DNA from: an uncultured Dorea sp.
GTDB lineage: Bacteria > Bacillota > Clostridia > Lachnospirales > Lachnospiraceae
DNA length: 64,000 bases
Assembly: GCA_910588745.1 (NCBI GenBank)
Contig: CAJURK010000007.1
Location: 14,587 to 78,586, forward strand
Direction: 5' to 3'
A program made the position numbers and the translations under genes. A model generated the notes under the pieces. The model did no database searches, had not been told where the DNA came from, and saw nothing but the letters and a program-made list of their open reading frames with translations. Every line of letters begins with the position of its first letter. Within the stretch, counting starts at the first letter, position 1. Below, piece by piece: positions 25,896-33,537 of the stretch.

Positions 25896-26240
25896 ATGGG
25901 ATTATTTAAGAAAGAGAAAACAAGGATGACATTCCGATGTAATAAAACAAGGGAAGAGGTTGTTAGACTCTTAAATTCGCCCCGGTTCGAGGATAATTTA
26001 AGCTATATTTTCTTTGAAGAACATGACGCTTACTGTTTTTCGGTGACGAAGCTTCCCTATCAGCTTGGGAAGCGGAGGCCGACGCCTTACCGCTTGTGGT
26101 TTGAACAAGGAGAGGACGGGCTCTATCTCCTGATAGAAGAAAAGGAAGCGGTCAGTGTGATGACGGCTTCCGCCCAGGAGCCGGAAGTGTACCGATTCTT
26201 TATAGAAAAATGCGGCTGCGAACCGGCGGACAGAGCGTAG
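25896..26240 (+). CDS. Hypothetical protein
   Basis: A 114-residue soluble, charged protein that I do not recognise; no membrane segment or known motif is visible. The frame is open from 25860, but GGAGAGGAG lies seven bases before ATG 25896, which is therefore chosen. Its last codons and stop lie in the first unit of the 33-bp tandem repeat at 26227-26381. The present C-terminus may therefore be the product of repeat expansion or slippage. It sits between the amylosucrase-like gene and a DUF3810 gene, all rightward. Confidence 0.6.
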   Translation: MGLFKKEKTRMTFRCNKTREEVVRLLNSPRFEDNLSYIFFEEHDAYCFSVTKLPYQLGKRRPTPYRLWFEQGEDGLYLLIEEKEAVSVMTASAQEPEVYRFFIEKCGCEPADRA

Positions 26241-26381
26241 AAGGCAGCATGAAACATGGCGGGCAAGAATGTGGAAGGCAGCATGAAACATGTCGGACAG
26301 AGCGTAGAAGGCAGCGGGAAACATGTCGGACAGAGCGTAGAAGGCAGCGGGAAACATGGCGGGCAAAGCGTTATGGAAGAC
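26227..26381 (+). repeat. 33-bp tandem repeat, about 4.6 copies
   Basis: Units start at 26227, 26260, 26294, 26327 and 26360 (partial). The common core is AGAGCGTAGAAGGCAGC followed by a GAAACATG segment. Three units are 33 bases and one is 34, so the reading frame changes once. In one frame the later units read as 11-residue repeats of HVGQSVEGSGK type. The array begins within the end of the preceding gene and runs to 60 bases before the DUF3810 start. Confidence 0.85.
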
Positions 26382-26443
26382 GCAGAGAATACGTGCGGTC
26401 AGTTTGATTTGGATACGGATAGGATAAGGGACGGTGAGCGGCT

Positions 26444-27529
26444 TTGGAGAAGAAAAGGAAGCGCAATTTGGCATGGTTTTACTGTGGGGCTGTATTATTT
26501 GCAGCCTCCTTTTTGCTTCTATACCTTGCAAGGAAAGCGGATGGGCTGGCACAGTGGTATGCGGTACATATTTATCCGGTTATTGTAGGAACGGTAGGAA
26601 GAGGATTCGGGTGGTTTCCGGCGTCTGCGGCGGAGATACTGCTGTACGCGGTTATATTTCTGGCGGCGGCGTTATTTTTCCGAATGTTGTACCGGACGGC
26701 GGTAAAAAAGGAAGGGAAAGAAGCGGCGGCGCATTACTTTTCCGGCGTATGGCTGGCGGCGGCTCTTTTATTTTCTCTTTATACGTTAAACTGCGGCATC
26801 AATTATCAGAGGCTGTCTTTTTCGGAACAGGAAGGACTTCAGACAGGAAAATACACTGCGAAAGATCTGAAAGAAGTCTGCGAGTTACTTACTCAGGAAG
26901 TAAATACCTACGCGGAGCAAGTGGTTCGGGATGAGGACGGGCTGATGGTTCTGGACGGTTCGGAAAAAGAACTGGCGGTGAAGGCCATGCGCAGTCTTGG
27001 AGAGAACTACCAAGGGCTGGCGGGATTTTATCCGAAGCCCAAAGCGCTGGCGGGTTCCTGGCTGTTGTCCGTCCAGAACCTGACGGGGATTTATGCGCCT
27101 TTTACCGTGGAGGCAAATTATAATGACGATATGACCGAGTACAATATTCCCTTTACAGCCTGCCATGAACTGTCTCATCTGAGAGGATTCATGCAGGAAG
27201 AAGAAGCAAATTTTATCGCCTATCTGGCGTGTATGGAATCCGATGCGGCGGAATTTTGCTACAGCGGGAGCCTGCTTGGATGGATTCACTGTACCAACGC
27301 GCTGCGCCGGGAGGACACGGAAGCATGGAGGGAAGTGCGCGAGAAATTGTCGGAGACGGCGGAGGCGGATCTTCTGGCTAATAGCCGGTTCTGGTCTTCC
27401 TATGAAGGGAAAGCGGCGGAAGTGTCGGAGAAAATCAACGACCAGTACCTGAAAGCAAACGGACAGACGGATGGAGTAAAGAGTTATGGAAGAATGGTAG
27501 ACCTTTTGATTGCATACTATAACGGTTAG
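26444..27529 (+). CDS. DUF3810 family membrane protein, zinc-peptidase-like
   Basis: A 361-residue protein with about three membrane helices in the first 115 residues and a large following domain. The motif CHELSHLRGFMQEEEANFIAYL contains an HExxH-like HELSH site with a downstream Glu, the layout of zinc metallopeptidases and typical of DUF3810. Stop codons in frame at 26420 and 26435 leave TTG 26444 as the only reasonable start, with GGTGAG a few bases before it. The substrate is unknown. It follows the tandem repeat and precedes the tRNA pair. Confidence 0.85.
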   Translation: MEKKRKRNLAWFYCGAVLFAASFLLLYLARKADGLAQWYAVHIYPVIVGTVGRGFGWFPASAAEILLYAVIFLAAALFFRMLYRTAVKKEGKEAAAHYFSGVWLAAALLFSLYTLNCGINYQRLSFSEQEGLQTGKYTAKDLKEVCELLTQEVNTYAEQVVRDEDGLMVLDGSEKELAVKAMRSLGENYQGLAGFYPKPKALAGSWLLSVQNLTGIYAPFTVEANYNDDMTEYNIPFTACHELSHLRGFMQEEEANFIAYLACMESDAAEFCYSGSLLGWIHCTNALRREDTEAWREVREKLSETAEADLLANSRFWSSYEGKAAEVSEKINDQYLKANGQTDGVKSYGRMVDLLIAYYNG

Positions 27530-27628
27530 CTGAGATTATGGCGTGCGGGTGACTGTGAACGGAGCGACAGCAGCGGATACGGGGCGGTTTGCAAATAATT
27601 CCGTCTGTAAATAATTCAGAAAAAGTGC

Positions 27629-27657
27629 TTGCAAAAACCAGTGGGGTATGATAGTAT
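27629..27657 (+). promoter_or_regulatory. Promoter of the tRNA pair
   Basis: TTGCAA (27629-27634) and TAGTAT (27652-27657) with a 17-base spacer lie about 50 bases before tRNA-Glu. The TATGAT at 27647 is a less well spaced alternative. Confidence 0.6.
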
Positions 27658-27708
27658 GATTATCGCACGAAAGAGGTCGGAATGCGGCCGTTTGTGCATT
27701 TCTAACAT

Positions 27709-27780
27709 GGCTCCATGGTCAAGCGGTTAAGACATCGCCCTTTCACGGCGGTAACCCGGGTTCGATTCCCGGTGGAGTCA
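27709..27780 (+). tRNA. tRNA-Glu (anticodon TTC)
   Basis: A 72-base cloverleaf. Acceptor arms GGCTCCA and TGGAGTC pair with one G-T wobble. The anticodon loop is CTTTCAC between CGCC and GGCG, and the T loop is GGTTCGATTCC. The discriminator is A, and CCA is not encoded. Confidence 0.96.
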
Positions 27781-27783
27781 TCA

Positions 27784-27855
27784 GGCGCAGTAGCCAAGTG
27801 GTAAGGCATGGGTCTGCAACACCCTGATTCACCAGTTCAAATCTGGTCTGCGCCT
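27784..27855 (+). tRNA. tRNA-Cys (anticodon GCA)
   Basis: A 72-base cloverleaf three bases after tRNA-Glu. Acceptor arms GGCGCAG and CTGCGCC pair perfectly. The anticodon loop CTGCAAC lies between GGGT and ACCC, and the T loop contains GTTCAAATC. The discriminator is T, as usual for tRNA-Cys, and CCA is not encoded. Confidence 0.95.
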
Positions 27856-27860
27856 CTTAG

Positions 27861-27896
27861 AAAAGTCCTGGATTTAAGTGTCCAGGGCTTTTTGCT
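27861..27896 (+). terminator. Terminator of the tRNA operon
   Basis: AAAGTCCTGGA pairs with TCCAGGGCTTT (one wobble) around TTTAAGTG, followed by TTTTTGCTTT. It lies just after tRNA-Cys. Confidence 0.9.
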
Positions 27897-28041
27897 TTAC
27901 AGACAAAAGAAAAACAATCTTTAACGGATAGCTCATTTGCTTCATTGGGAATAAGAATAAAATATTTGTTTGTATTTTGGGTTTCCCATCGTACCATTGC
28001 CTGAGCGAAATGGCTGAATAAGGGATTGGCTGCTTCCTTAC

Positions 28042-28070
28042 AAAAATGCCGAGTAATCTGGCATTTTTGT
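28042..28070. terminator. Bidirectional hairpin before DUF4317 locus
   Basis: AAAAATGCC (28042-28050) pairs with GGCATTTTT (28060-28068). T runs occur on both strands. It ends just before the AAGGAGG preceding the small ORF at 28095, so it may be a terminator of an upstream transcript or a leader hairpin. Confidence 0.6.
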
Positions 28071-28094
28071 ATCAAATATAAGGAGGAACTGATT

Positions 28095-28154
28095 ATGGAT
28101 TCTTATGGGTATAACCACTGGTATCTGACCGGGAATTCCAGGGAGGGGAGATAG
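28095..28154 (+). CDS. Nineteen-residue upstream ORF
   Basis: ATG 28095 has a strong AAGGAGG eight bases upstream and encodes a Tyr/Trp/Gly-containing peptide beginning MDSYGYNHWYLTG. It stops two bases before the DUF4317 start and contains that gene's ribosome binding site. It could be a leader peptide coupling translation, or a remnant. No similarity is recognised. Confidence 0.4.
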   Translation: MDSYGYNHWYLTGNSREGR

Positions 28155-28156
28155 AG

Positions 28157-28780
28157 ATGATCAACAGGGAAGATATGTTGGAACTGACAAGGCGGATGAC
28201 GCCGGCTCGGACATCCATGACAAGGATTGCCGGGTGTTACATAGACCGGGATGGAGAGTTTGACGGAAGCTTTAATACGAATTTCTTAAAACTATCCGGT
28301 TCCGAAAAAGTGAAAAATCTGAAACTTGCAAAGACAGTGCCTTTTTCTGATACGAACAGGAATTTGAGAAAATTTGAGTTTGCGCCTGAAGCGCAGAAAC
28401 CAGGAAGCATGTGGCAGTTGCTTATGGCAATGAAGGAATGCGGACTAAAGAACGATGCATTGATGGATACGTTTTATGATGTGGTTATGGAGCGTTACCA
28501 TGCAGATTCTGAATATGCCATTTTGGTATTTCATGACCGTTATGATATTCCGGCAAAGGCGGCGGATAAAGAACGGTTAGGTGAATCGGAGGAAGTGTTT
28601 GAATATCTGATCTGCGTGATCTGTCCTCTTTCCGGGGAATTTGAGCCGGGAGAAGCGGAGTGTGGATTCCTGTTTCCGGCTTTTACAGACCGGAGCGGGG
28701 ATTTGAACCATGTAAATGTTTATCAGAGAAATCCGGACAGACCCCATATGGACTTGGTAAGAGAGATACTGGGGACATGA
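28157..28780 (+). pseudogene. DUF4317 protein, C-terminally truncated
   Basis: The 207 residues match the first half of the clostridial DUF4317 family: INREDMLELTRRMTP, TRIAGCYIDRDGEF, FHDRYDIPAKA, ESEEVFEYLICVICPLSGEF and GFLFPAFTDRSGDLNHVNVY. Family members are usually near 400 residues. Here TGA follows DLVREILGT and no second half occurs before the next gene at 28833. The protein may still be made, since a GGGAGGGGAG site precedes ATG 28157. The family has no known function. Truncation is judged from remembered family length. Confidence 0.65.
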
Positions 28781-28832
28781 CTGTGTGAAGCGGATGCAGA
28801 ACGCCGATACAGAGGAATGAGGAGGAAGAAAA

Positions 28833-29918
28833 ATGAGCTGCGTGAATTTTACCAGATACCATTCATTTAACGATATCATGAAGCGGCCGGATATGAAGGA
28901 CTATTTGACGATATTTTTCTCAGAAAATAATATGGATTTATTTCCGGAAGAACTTCGGCATTTGCCGCTTGCGTTGGCGGAACAGACAGCGGTAAGCCCC
29001 TGGAACAAACCTTTCACGGAAGTTGTCAATCAACTTTTGGATGCGGCGCAGACGGTTTGGGATATTACAAACACGCATACAAGAAGGTGCGTTTCTCTAT
29101 GGGATGAGGAAACGGACTGGACGCCGGAGTTAGAAAGAAAAGGCGGGAAGAATTCAGTATTTTTACTGACGCCGGAATATGAGAAAGATCGGAGCCTGGT
29201 GGGCGGACAAGAGACGGAACTTGGAAAGAGGGAAGCCCGTCCCGCGGTTATTATTTGTCCGGGCGGCGGTTATGAGAAAGTGTGCTTTAGCGGGGAAGGC
29301 AATCCTGTGATGCGTTACATGGAGGCAAAGGGTTATGTGACGTTTGTGCTGAAATACCGGACGGCGCCGGAACGATATCCCGGGCCGCAGGAGGATTTGG
29401 CGCTGGCTCTTAAATATGTGCGGGAGCATGCCGGAGAATATGGGGCGGATGCGCATAATATAATGCTTATGGGATTCTCTGCCGGAGGGCATCTGTGCGC
29501 GTCGATTCCCTGCTTTTGCGAAGAAATTGCAGAGAAACTAAGCGCTGAAACCGGAAAGAAGATACTGCCGGAGGATATCTGGCCGGATAAACTCTGTCTG
29601 GGATATCCGGTAATTACTTTTGGGAAAGAATGCCATGAGGGAAGTTTCCAGGCGCTGACCGGGGGAGAAGAATCCATGAGGGAAACCCTCTCCCTGGAAA
29701 AGAAGATTGCGGCGGACTATCCGCCGGCCTTTCTGTGGGCCTGCGGGGACGACACCTGCGTGCCGGTATCGAATGCTGTTCGGATGGGAGAAGCCTTAAA
29801 GGAGGCGGGGATTCGGTATGAACTATGCGTTTATCCAACCGGCGGACATGGATGTAACCTGGCATTTGGAAATTCCGCATGCCGGTGGACGGAAAAGATG
29901 ATCCAGTTTATGAAATAA
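28833..29918 (+). CDS. Alpha/beta hydrolase, carbohydrate-esterase-like
   Basis: Predicted esterase of 361 residues. Residues 130-361 form an alpha/beta hydrolase with ICPGGGYE as oxyanion loop, MGFSAGGHL as nucleophile elbow, the acid in WACGDDTCVPV and the catalytic His in PTGGHGC. This pattern is close to the acetyl-xylan/feruloyl-type esterases used by gut bacteria. The first 110 residues form an extra region I do not recognise. There is no signal peptide, so action is cytosolic, perhaps deacetylating imported oligosaccharides. GAGGAGG precedes ATG 28833. Confidence 0.87.
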   Translation: MSCVNFTRYHSFNDIMKRPDMKDYLTIFFSENNMDLFPEELRHLPLALAEQTAVSPWNKPFTEVVNQLLDAAQTVWDITNTHTRRCVSLWDEETDWTPELERKGGKNSVFLLTPEYEKDRSLVGGQETELGKREARPAVIICPGGGYEKVCFSGEGNPVMRYMEAKGYVTFVLKYRTAPERYPGPQEDLALALKYVREHAGEYGADAHNIMLMGFSAGGHLCASIPCFCEEIAEKLSAETGKKILPEDIWPDKLCLGYPVITFGKECHEGSFQALTGGEESMRETLSLEKKIAADYPPAFLWACGDDTCVPVSNAVRMGEALKEAGIRYELCVYPTGGHGCNLAFGNSACRWTEKMIQFMK

Positions 29919-30009
29919 ATAGTCCAGGCAGTACGCGAACCGTCAAGATGTGCCGAAACGACACATATAATCCGTTGCTTGTTCGTTTTAAAACTTCTAC
30001 AATGAATAC

Positions 30010-30834
30010 ATGTATGCGTATATCAAAATAAATTATGAAATGCTAATAGGCAATGATGTTAATAGTAGAAAACTACTTCATATATTAGAAATTGTACTGG
30101 CGGTAATGATATTATGCGTTTTGGCTGCCAGCCAGACTCCCACACGAGAGTTGACGGGTTTTGGAGCTGCAGATAAAAGTATCGCAAAGAATACTGCAAA
30201 AAAGAGTGTGATGGAAGATACAGACTGGTTCTTTAAAAATTATAAAAAGTGCGGACTTGGTCGAACCATGTCTAAGAACGATATCAATCAATTTCTTTCG
30301 CTTCGGAATATTCCAACACTAGAAGCCGTACCGACAGATACAGCGGACTTTTTATCTGAAGAACCGGCGATGCTTCCTCAAATGCCAGAAGAACCGGAGC
30401 CGCCTTTTGAAACGTTGGATGATTTAGAGGCGCTTACTCCTGTACAGCCTGAATTTTCTGAAGAATTTACAGATCAGACGGAGGAATCTACGCCTGTTCC
30501 TGATACGGATTCTCCTTCTTCCGGGGAAAATACCGATAATCAGGAATTTATTTGCCAGGGATTTATCTGTGATATATCCGGAAAAATCATTGGATGTTCG
30601 GATGTAGCTTTAATAGATGGGGTAGTATGTCTTCCATCCGACGTAAGATGCACGGGAATCGCGGCAGGCGCGCTGGACGCTCTAGGCATGCAGGTCTGGG
30701 AAATTTATATTCCTGCGAATATTGTTGCAATTGATGAAGGCGCGTTCGACGGCCTTACAGAACTCTACTTTGTACAGGTTCATCCTGATAATCCTGTGTA
30801 TGGAAGCGACGAAGGGTATCTGTATGAAAAATAG
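30010..30834 (+). CDS. Membrane-anchored surface protein with LRR_5 end
   Basis: A 274-residue protein with one N-terminal membrane helix (LEIVLAVMILCVLAASQ), a long acidic, Pro/Thr/Glu-rich spacer (residues about 110-180) and a short C-terminal BspA-like leucine-rich segment (IPANIVAIDEGAFDGLTELYFVQVHPDNPVYGS). It ends at GYLYEK where longer family members usually continue, so it may be shortened. No clear ribosome binding site is seen; ATG 30040 (MLIGND) is an alternative start. The predicted topology places the spacer and repeats outside the cell. Function is unknown, adhesion-like by analogy. Confidence 0.65.
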   Translation: MYAYIKINYEMLIGNDVNSRKLLHILEIVLAVMILCVLAASQTPTRELTGFGAADKSIAKNTAKKSVMEDTDWFFKNYKKCGLGRTMSKNDINQFLSLRNIPTLEAVPTDTADFLSEEPAMLPQMPEEPEPPFETLDDLEALTPVQPEFSEEFTDQTEESTPVPDTDSPSSGENTDNQEFICQGFICDISGKIIGCSDVALIDGVVCLPSDVRCTGIAAGALDALGMQVWEIYIPANIVAIDEGAFDGLTELYFVQVHPDNPVYGSDEGYLYEK

Positions 30835-31224
30835 AAATAAAATAGATAAATAATATAAGACAAAGGTCTTCTGTGATAATATCTAAATCATAGGAGACCT
30901 TAAATTATGCTTTTCCGTCTAAAATTTGTTTCATGGTTACATTGACCAGTTCTTTTGAACGTGCATAGGTGATCCAAAAAAAAATATAGAATTTTTTTTA
31001 AATATTTGAAACGAAATGGAAGGACAGGAGTCTTATTGATATAAAACGAAAAGAGGTGAGACGCATTAAAAAATTATAATAGTTTGAGTTAAAATGTAGA
31101 GTATCGGAAAACTATTATTAATACTGTATTGCAATGCAGATAGCTGTTAAGACATTCCGATGTGGAAGGGAAATCATTTTTGAAGAGTTATATTAGGCAG
31201 AAAGGTTAAAAGGGGGTGGGATGC
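30835..31224 (+). other. 390-bp AT-rich gap
   Basis: The gap contains a hairpin at 30863-30901 with 15-bp arms (AAGGTCT...AGACCTT, two wobbles) that probably ends the LRR protein transcript. The remaining sequence is AT-rich, and I see no gene or confident promoter for the sigma factor that follows. Confidence 0.5.
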
Positions 31225-31731
31225 ATGAACTTTGAGGACATATATAAGCGGTATTACAAGGACGTATATTACTTCCTGCTGTCTGTGAGCAGCAACCCGG
31301 AGCTTTCAGAGGAACTGACCCAGGAGACATTTTACAGGGCGCTCAAAAATATAGGAAAGTTCAAAGGTGAATGCCAGATACAGTCGTGGCTCTGCCAGAT
31401 TGGGAAGAACGCTTATTTATCCTGGGTAAAAAAGCAGAAGCATCTTGCCGGCAGCGCGTTGCGAGAAGAGCTTTCCGGTTCAGAGAACGAGGCGGAGGGG
31501 AGGGAAAACAGTCCGGAGAAGTTCTATATCCGCAAAGAGGAAACATTATCAATCTATAAGGTGCTGCATCTTTTGCAGGAACCGTATAAGGAAGTATTTA
31601 CATTAAGGACGCTGGGAGAATTATCCTATGGGGAGATTGGCGAAATCTTCGGAAAAGGAGAAGGGTGGGCCAGAGTGATTTACCACCGGGCAAAATTAAA
31701 GATTCAGGAAATGATAAAGGAGGCGCCGTAA
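31225..31731 (+). CDS. ECF sigma factor
   Basis: RNA polymerase sigma-70 family protein of the extracytoplasmic-function group, 168 residues. Region 2 is visible as FEDIYKRYYKDVYYFLLSV and ELTQETFYRALKNI. Region 4 is visible as EPYKEVFTLRTLGELSYGEIGEIFGKGEGWARVIYHRAK. GTG 31216 is in frame, but ATG 31225 follows the AGGGGGTG at 31210-31217 by seven bases and starts MNFEDIY, typical of the family. The stop abuts the start of an anti-sigma gene (TAAATG), so the two are made together. Confidence 0.94.
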   Translation: MNFEDIYKRYYKDVYYFLLSVSSNPELSEELTQETFYRALKNIGKFKGECQIQSWLCQIGKNAYLSWVKKQKHLAGSALREELSGSENEAEGRENSPEKFYIRKEETLSIYKVLHLLQEPYKEVFTLRTLGELSYGEIGEIFGKGEGWARVIYHRAKLKIQEMIKEAP

Positions 31732-32640
31732 ATGAAGAAAGAGTGTGCGATTGTACAGGATCTTCTGGTTCTTTATGAAGACGATGTGCTGAAAGAAGAA
31801 AGTAAAGAGATGGTAGAGGAACACATCCGGGTCTGTGAGGATTGTATGCAGGTATATGAAGATGGGGGGAAAGAACTCCCGGTGATTGAACATGTGCCGG
31901 AGCCTTCTGAGGAAGAGAAGGAAGCCGCGGCAGACCAGGTTATGAAGAAAGTAACGAGAAGGATTACGAACAAAACGATAGGCTGTCTGCTGCTGGCAAT
32001 TTTAGTTGTTCTTATCGGAGTGACGGTGGGAAATAATATCTGCGACAACGTGACGGAGACCAACTGGGGGCTTTCCAGTATTTATATACTGCCGACAGAG
32101 GATATTTCTGTGGAGCAGTTGTATGTCCTGAAAAACGGGGATCTTTACTGCAGGCTGGAGTCCGATAAGAAAATTTGTACGTGGATGACTATGGACTGGG
32201 GGCTGGAAAGCGGTGGATTAGAGGCGGAGAGTACTGACGAGGCTGTAAAGGAGCTGCGGTTCCGTAAAGAGACGCTGTGGGAAATGAATGATGGGGCGCC
32301 GCTGCAGCAATCCATCGTATTCTCGCTTAAGAGGCAGGGGACGGATAAGAAAAACGGGACGTCCATCGTTCAGACCTGCAAGGAAATTAACATATATGGA
32401 AAAACAAAGAAGGATAAGCTGACAATTTGGAAGAGAGGGCAGAAAGTAGAGGAAGCTCCGGAGGAGATAGAAAAAGAAGCGGTTCAGTTGTATATCCAAG
32501 GCGGACAGACGGCAAAAGCAATTCGGGAATGCGAAGCGATGGGCTGGGATGATTATGAGAGAATCTTTAAGGAATATCACAATATCGTATGTGATGACTA
32601 CGACATAGAATTTAACAATGAGGGAGACTCTGTGTGGTAA
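31732..32640 (+). CDS. Anti-sigma factor with zinc-finger domain and extracytoplasmic part
   Basis: A 302-residue single-pass membrane protein. The cytosolic N-terminus carries a zf-HC2-like zinc site, with Cys5 and then the HIRVCEDC segment near residues 31-38. A basic stretch is followed by one helix near 82-102. About 200 residues lie outside the membrane and show no domain I recognise. In this family the N-terminal domain holds the partner sigma factor until an envelope signal is sensed. It starts immediately after the sigma stop. The signal is unknown. Confidence 0.88.
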   Translation: MKKECAIVQDLLVLYEDDVLKEESKEMVEEHIRVCEDCMQVYEDGGKELPVIEHVPEPSEEEKEAAADQVMKKVTRRITNKTIGCLLLAILVVLIGVTVGNNICDNVTETNWGLSSIYILPTEDISVEQLYVLKNGDLYCRLESDKKICTWMTMDWGLESGGLEAESTDEAVKELRFRKETLWEMNDGAPLQQSIVFSLKRQGTDKKNGTSIVQTCKEINIYGKTKKDKLTIWKRGQKVEEAPEEIEKEAVQLYIQGGQTAKAIRECEAMGWDDYERIFKEYHNIVCDDYDIEFNNEGDSVW

Positions 32641-32728
32641 GACAGTACCGTATGCTATGCGCCCGGAAATTCCAGGATAAAAGCCGGAAGTGTTAGATAC
32701 AATGGAGAGAGCGAAGAGCATCAGCAGA

Positions 32729-32765
32729 ATAAGCGCGGATTTACGGCCGCGCTTATGTTTTTTCT
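32729..32765 (+). terminator. Terminator of the sigma/anti-sigma operon
   Basis: ATAAGCGCGG pairs perfectly with CCGCGCTTAT around ATTTACGG, then GTTTTTTC. This is a strong intrinsic terminator. Confidence 0.95.
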
Positions 32766-32793
32766 TGAGAAGGACGCGTCGATATAGTATAAT
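32765..32793 (+). promoter_or_regulatory. Promoter of the LytTR two-component operon
   Basis: TTGAGA (32765-32770) and TATAAT (32788-32793) are spaced by 17 bases. The -35 begins at the end of the preceding terminator tail, and the response regulator start is 25 bases after the -10. Confidence 0.85.
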
Positions 32794-32817
32794 ATACCCG
32801 ATAAGCGAGGTGGTTTT

Positions 32818-33537
32818 ATGCTGCGTATAGCGGTGTGCGACGACGATAAATCAGCCGTCCGCGTACATAAAGAAATAACGGAAAACTGTTTGAAGCAATG
32901 CGGAAGTATCGGGGAAATAGCGGTTTATTCTACCAGCGGCAATCTCCTCTATGACATTACCAAAGATGAGTTTTTTTTTGACCTGATTTTATTGGATATT
33001 GAAATGCCCGGCAGTACAGGAATGGAGATTGCGGAAGAAATAAAACCATATCTTCCAAACGTAAAGATTATTTTTATTACGTCCCATATTGAGTACGCGA
33101 TTGACGCTTTTGAACTGTCTGTTTTTCGCTATGTTCCGAAAAACGACATCGAAAAGAGGCTGTTTCCGGCCATATGCGACGCGGTGAAACTGATTGAGTT
33201 AGAAGCGGGAAAAGTCTACACAATTCAGACAAGCAGCCGTTTTGAGAAAATTCCTTATAAAGCGATTTATTATATTGTACGTGATGGGAAAAACGCCAGC
33301 ATTATTACAGACGGCGGGTCGTCTAAAGTGCGCAAGAGCCTGGGGCAGGTTTATGAAGAATTGGGAGCGGAGGAATTTATCTATATTGACAGGGGATGTA
33401 TTGTTAATATGATACAGATCCTGCAGGTGAAAGAAGGCGCGGCGGTTCTGAACAACGGCGTTTCACTTCCGATCAGCCGTTCTCATCTGCAGGAAGTAAA
33501 AGAAAAGATTAACCGGTATTGGGGGGCGCATATTTGA
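32818..33537 (+). CDS. LytTR response regulator, AgrA-like
   Basis: Response regulator of 239 residues. The receiver domain shows CDDDKSA, the phosphorylated Asp in LILLDIEMPGS and FITSHIEYAIDAFE. The C-terminal LytTR DNA-binding domain includes FIYIDRGCIVNM and LPISRSHLQEVK. AGCGAGG precedes ATG 32818. It is coupled to a GHKL sensor kinase (TGATG overlap) and precedes an ABC transporter, its likely target. No agrB or agrD genes are visible nearby, so this is not a complete quorum-sensing locus. Confidence 0.94.
   Translation: MLRIAVCDDDKSAVRVHKEITENCLKQCGSIGEIAVYSTSGNLLYDITKDEFFFDLILLDIEMPGSTGMEIAEEIKPYLPNVKIIFITSHIEYAIDAFELSVFRYVPKNDIEKRLFPAICDAVKLIELEAGKVYTIQTSSRFEKIPYKAIYYIVRDGKNASIITDGGSSKVRKSLGQVYEELGAEEFIYIDRGCIVNMIQILQVKEGAAVLNNGVSLPISRSHLQEVKEKINRYWGAHI

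Noticed and set aside
26227..26381. CRISPR array
   Set aside because: Units are contiguous without unique spacers, so it is a simple tandem repeat.
27857..28075. Leftward 72-codon ORF after tRNA-Cys
   Set aside because: It would start with TTG inside a terminator-like hairpin and end in the tRNA terminator, with no ribosome binding site and no similarity.
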